This document shows positions 59,601 to 64,000 of a stretch of 64,000 bases of DNA, piece after piece (position 1 is the stretch's first letter; each line of letters begins with the position of its first letter). Origin of the DNA: Palaemon carinicauda (Eukaryota; Arthropoda; Malacostraca; Decapoda; Palaemonidae); contig NC_090745.1 of the NCBI RefSeq assembly GCF_036898095.1, positions 82,170,766 to 82,234,765 of the forward strand, read 5' to 3'. A program made the translations under genes and the position numbers. The notes beneath the pieces are model-generated. The model was not told the DNA's origin and searched no databases. It was given only the letters and a program-made list of their open reading frames with translations.

Positions 59601-59901
59601 ATCCTTAAGGGAATTGATGAAGGCCTTTGTTTATGGGTATGGAGCCTGCATCCGACAACCATCCTTAAGGGAATTGATGAAGGCCTTTGTTTATGGGTAT
59701 GGAGCCTGCATCCCACAACCATCCTAAAGGGAATTGATGAAGGCCTTTGTTTATGTGTATAGAGCCTACATCCGACAACCATCCTTAAGGGAATTGATGA
59801 AGGCCTTTGTTTATGTGTATAGAGCCTGCATCCGACAACCATTCTTAAGGGAATTGATGAAGGCCTTTGTTTATGTGTATAGAGCCTGCATCCGACAACC
59901 T
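56650..59901. repeat. 60-bp minisatellite, about 54 copies
   Basis: Unit 'ggagcctgcatccggcaacc', 'atccttaagggaactgatgg', 'aggccttggtttatgggtat'. Nearly every copy is exactly 60 bp. Four copies carry one extra A ('ggcaaacc' or 'ggcaaacatt' near 57791, 58093, 58631 and 58871). Because 60 is a multiple of three, frames of up to about 350 codons stay open on both strands. The extra A changes the frame, so coding is unlikely. Left-edge copies are the most diverged. It lies in the intron between exons 4 and 3, just after the LINE remnant. Confidence 0.97.
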
Positions 59902-61050
59902 TCGAGACACTACCTATTATGATGGCTGGAAAACGACGATGGCCGAGCTAGTTTACCTTCCTAAACTGGGCCAATTAACCTTTGACAAGTGTTCAAACAA
60001 TTGTCTGTAGAATGTAGCTGTGTTGTAGTACTTTCCCTTTCTAAATATGCTTTAAAATCTCTAGATATTTTGGTGATTCTCCTGCTACAGCTGAGTTCAT
60101 CATAATGTTATTTCGTCTTATTTACAGCCATAATAGCTTGTAATGGTTCGGTGTAGGGTCTCAACAGGAATTTGTTGCACGAAAAATTATTGTTAAGGAT
60201 GAGGCACTATACTTGTTATTATTGATAGTGAAATTCGTTGAAGTGGTTTCTTCTGGGTTCCAATATAATGGAATCACGTTTTATGGACTGATTCTTAAGA
60301 TATTGAATAAGTGTGTAGCGAAGATGTCATCTACATAACTATTGTGCTGTATGGCGTATATACGCTATATTTACATATTGCCTTTAACTATTTACATCAG
60401 GTGCAATATTTTTTGTATAAAATTCATACCTTTCCCTTTTCGTTTCGTTTCATTTAGAATGAATGTAGAAAGGTTTATTAAAAATTACTTTCAAAATGAA
60501 CACTTTTTGCAAAGGAAGATATTTTTTTACATCATTTGAAAGACTTGCATCGTTGGTAACGGTAAATGTAATTTTCCCATGAAATTCTGATCACTATATT
60601 GATTTTTGGTGCCAGTTTCTTGTCATCGTAACTGTATCTAAATTAATATATGTTTTATATAACCCTATTCATAATAATTTCCTATTGAATATATTTTGAC
60701 TACGATTCTTGTATTCAAAACTAACCTGATGCACTCTAATTTAACTAAGATATTTTCAATAATGTCGGATGTTTTATTACATTTACATGTTCCTACGAGC
60801 AGATTATTAAAATTTCTATCTGTGATTATCACACATGCACGGCTATCTCAGTATTTTTTATCACAAATGTTGATATCTCCCAAGTCAATATCAATCAAGA
60901 ATATTCCATAATTTGAAATACTTCATTGTGTACCTGTAAAACATTACGCATATTTTAACCCGGGGAGGGCTACGTAGGCCATGCTCTATAAAATACAGTG
61001 GTTAAAAATGTGATCTAAGCCTTCTAATCTAATCTACTAAGCGATTTCAC
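59902..61050. other. Intron sequence between exons 4 and 3
   Basis: AT-rich with no supported feature. Confidence 0.4.
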
Positions 61051-61125
61051 CTGTTCTACGACGCCAGGTGTAGTGGTTGCCGAAGGTTCAACTACCTCCT
61101 CCTTCCGGGTGGGGGCTTCGCTTCC
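61051..61125 (-). CDS. Exon 3 of the minus-strand gene
   Basis: Acceptor 'ttgcgttgtctag' and donor CAG|gtgaaa bound 75 nt, 25 codons, phase 0 to 0: GSEAPTRKEEVVEPSATTTP then GVVEQ. It shares EPSATTTP with exon 4 but uses different synonymous codons. Skippable in frame. Confidence 0.7.
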
Positions 61126-61506
61126 CTAGACAACGCAAGAGGAAGCGAAAAGAGAGAGAAAGGAAGTAAATACAAATAAAACAGAGGGAGATAAGATAGT
61201 CAAGACAAGTAGAGACGTAGTTTTTATCATGATACTCTACTTTTAAAGTGAAAAAAGGGCCATAGAACATGGGGGAGTCCCTTAGATAATCGCGCTTCAT
61301 GCATAATTCCATGTTCCATTTTAATGGTAAAAAACAGAGCACACGATCTCATGCCTTTTATGAGAGGAAGTGTTTCAGGTAAAGTTTGTGTGTGTGTACT
61401 GTGTAAGTATTCATTTAAAGATCTAGTATAAATGTTGCGTATGCTTGGGCTTTCTTTATCTGTACGGTCTGTTTTCTTATGTGTGCGTGTTTGTGCATGT
61501 ATGTAT

Positions 61507-61693
<187 letters not shown>

Positions 61694-61775
61694 ATATTTG
61701 TGTATATGTATTAATTACGTATACTGTATAAATAATACATATGTATATATATCCAAATAAGCCACAAATACCTAT

Positions 61776-61980
61776 CATTATAGGCGAATGGTAAATGCAA
61801 CCCTCTACCTTCATTTATACTCTTCTTTAAGGTTCGAATCCTTGCCCGAATATAGAAGTACCTATCAAGAAAAGAATATCCTCTATGATCTTATGATCTT
61901 TAAGAGAATATCTTTGAATGTAAAAAGGTGCTTGTGGCTCATATGAATAAATGAAAATAACGAGTTTTAACCATACAATC
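61776..61980. mobile_element. AT-array-associated interspersed repeat
   Basis: Between two (TA)n blocks. It carries 'ggttcgaatccttgcccgaa' and ends 'atgaataaatgaaaataacg', both of which recur in the palindrome region at 62481-62810. Probably one repeat family whose ends merge into (TA)n. Confidence 0.45.
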
Positions 61981-61993
61981 TTCACATAAGTAA

Positions 61994-62459
<466 letters not shown>

Positions 62460-62480
62460 GTGTGTCTATTCAGAATACCT

Positions 62481-62758
62481 TTTAATATTGAATCCTTTCT
62501 ACATCGGGATGAAAAATCCAAGAGAAAATTCAGAGCTTGTGATCAGCTAAGGATTCGAACCCTGACCAAATCAAAATTGAGGTGACAGTCAACCCTTTTA
62601 CCGCCATGTGGCCTGAAGGTAAAGAGATCGACTGTTACCTCAGTTTCGACTTGGTCAGGGTTCGAATTCTTGGCTGACCTAAAGCTTTTAAGATCAAAAA
62701 AGGAATTTCCTGTTAGGTCTTTCATCCTGATGCAGAGAGAATTCGATATTAAGATGTA
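62481..62758. mobile_element. 278-bp palindromic element with tRNA-B-box-like arms
   Basis: The two halves are reverse complements: 'ttaatattgaatcctttcta' against 'aatatcgaattctctctg', 'aaggattcgaaccctgacca' against 'tggtcagggttcgaatt', and 'gaggtgacagtcaa' against 'gactgttacctcag'. The centre is near 62610. The arm core GGTTCGAAT resembles the B box of tRNA genes, but no A box or cloverleaf can be drawn, so this is not a tRNA gene. Confidence 0.75.
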
Positions 62759-63361
62759 TTCACGGCTTGTTTGAATAAATGAAAATCGCAAGTGTTGGTG
62801 ATAAATTATAGTGTGTGTATATATAATGTATATATGTATTATTTCAGGTGTTTAGATTATGTATATACATTCAGTATTACCGTATATGTCCGGTGTCTTT
62901 GTTGAGTATGTATGCGTATTAAATGTAAGAGCATTCCATCAAATTTACTTTTAATTGAAGAAGACAGAAGCAAGAAATACAAAAATCCTAAGGTCCAAAA
63001 TATACAATATACTAGGAGTAATTTACTTCAAAAATAGTTCTTTGGTTTCCTCTGTATGAAAAGCAGTACTGAGGTGGTAGAAAAACCAGTGCTTTGCAAA
63101 TTTCAAAAGTTTTGCTCAAGATATTTTCCTAAGATACAAATATTGAAAGATATAGAAGAGCGTTTAAATATTCCTAATTGATTACTGGCCAAGGAAAAAT
63201 ACCATGCATAGAGAGAAAATTATTAGATAATTATACTAGTTAATTAGATTTTTCAAAGATTTAGTTTGTTATCAGGGAAGAAAAATAGGAATTTAGAAAT
63301 GGCATTACATCATAGAAATCAGGTTATAGGTAAAAGTTATAAATAATTTCTGGAACCTTAC

Positions 63362-63519
63362 ATCTTGGTTTGACACATCTGGACTGGAAACAAGTTCAGC
63401 GTACTGTTGGTCCTTTTCGGTAGTTTCACTTTCAGGCGATGAACTAAACTGCCTCGTGTAAAGTTCCTGTTGGGTGCCGCTTAGTTCCAGTTCAAAGTTG
63501 GGTGGGTCATAGCTGTAGG
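63362..63519 (-). CDS. Exon 2 of the minus-strand gene as seen in the window
   Basis: Acceptor 'tttgaacttgacag' and donor GAT|gtaagg bound 158 nt. Two bases complete the codon split with exon 1, then 52 codons follow: YSYDPPNFELELSGTQQELY, TRQFSSSPESETTEKD and QQYAELVSSPDVSNQD. A nearer AG (…cctacag) would break the frame with exon 1, so the upstream acceptor was chosen. Polar, Ser/Glu/Gln-rich. Confidence 0.75.
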
Positions 63520-63753
63520 CTGTCAAGTTCAAAGAAATCTTAATTTTGTTATGGTTGTTCACTTATATGAAACACATTACAAAGTTTTTCACTTGCCTTG
63601 TACAAGGGTCTACTAATATGACATAAAAATTAAATACAATATTGCAATAAGAGCGGAATACTTCATGAAACCAAAAGATAATCTCTGGGGTGTTAAAAAC
63701 TGATGTGTACCAACTGAGATTCTGATAAATATACGATGTATGATGTCTCTCAC

Positions 63754-63946
63754 CATTGCCATTGACTTGTTGCTCCTGCTGCTCTGGGGGAGGCTGCGAT
63801 GCTTCTTCTACGGTCTCAACGTCTGGTGTAGGTTGTGTGATTATGACTCTCTCTGGTGGCAGGAGGAAACCAGGGACTTCAGGAGGAGTGTGTGGAGGAG
63901 GCGTGGTACACGGAGACGCTCCCGATATGGCCTGGAACGTGAATAC
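63754..63946 (-). CDS. First visible exon of the minus-strand gene (gene continues past 64000)
   Basis: Acceptor 'cctcccgtgcactcttcag' precedes GTATTCACG. Donor AATG|gtgaga leaves one base for exon 2. The 64 codons include CTTPPPHTPPEVPGFLLPP, ERVIITQPTPDVETVEEA and SQPPPEQQEQQVNGN. Proline-rich with acidic spacing. The frame is also open further upstream toward 64000, so a longer exon is possible. Phase 0 at the start agrees with the other cassettes. Confidence 0.68.
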
Positions 63947-64000
63947 CTGAAGAGTGCACGGGAGGAGGCGGCAGTGATCAAGGGTTCCCCCTACTCATAG

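Noticed and set aside
63740..64000. Plus-strand 86-codon frame rich in Arg and Trp
   Set aside because: It is antisense to the first visible exon of the minus-strand gene. It has no splice signals of its own, whereas the minus-strand reading joins exon 2 in phase.

Overview
This is eukaryotic nuclear DNA, most likely from a decapod crustacean (shrimp-like). Three things point that way: long (TA)n and (CT/GA)n microsatellites occur throughout; ubiquitous decapod-type interspersed repeats ending in (TAA)n or (AATC)n tails are present; and tiny GC-richer exons with clean splice sites sit inside AT-rich introns. There is no operon structure, no rRNA or tRNA gene and no CRISPR array. The species call is an inference from repeat style.

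The main gene is on the minus strand and occupies about 32.45-63.95 kb. Ten phase-compatible small exons can be read (63946-63754, 63519-63362, 61125-61051, 54134-54063, 53362-53291, 48976-48878, 43441-43361, 35892-35776, 34419-34320, 32805-32450), with one possible extra polyproline exon at 33259-33173. Joined, they give 1,323 nt, that is 440 codons plus a stop, with no frame break. The product is a low-complexity Pro/Glu/Ser/Thr-rich, highly acidic C-terminal tail. I do not recognise the protein family. The 5' part of the gene lies beyond base 64000. Six consecutive internal exons start and end in phase 0, so any combination could be skipped without a frameshift.

The introns hold most of the sequence. 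They contain a satellite of about 50 bp passing into one of about 111 bp (36.7-42.05 kb), a 60-bp minisatellite of about 54 copies (56.65-59.9 kb), a decayed LINE reverse transcriptase (about 54.96-56.48 kb), a 201-bp hairpin MITE (51.4 kb), a 278-bp palindrome (62.5 kb) and large (TA)n blocks.

The left half (0-32 kb) is mostly non-coding. It has one convincing plus-strand exon (3812-3919), several short tandem arrays, a 1.15-kb foldback element (10.08-11.22 kb) and a nested transposon cluster at 17.4-23.7 kb. In that cluster a 71-bp tandem array is interrupted by a LINE/SINE-like piece and by a hAT-like element that itself carries a Tigger/pogo-like insertion. A Ty3/gypsy fragment lies further along, and its integrase is split by a deleted FLYWCH/MULE DNA transposon flanked by a near-perfect 10-bp target duplication. 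All calls were made by eye; no alignment or database search was run.
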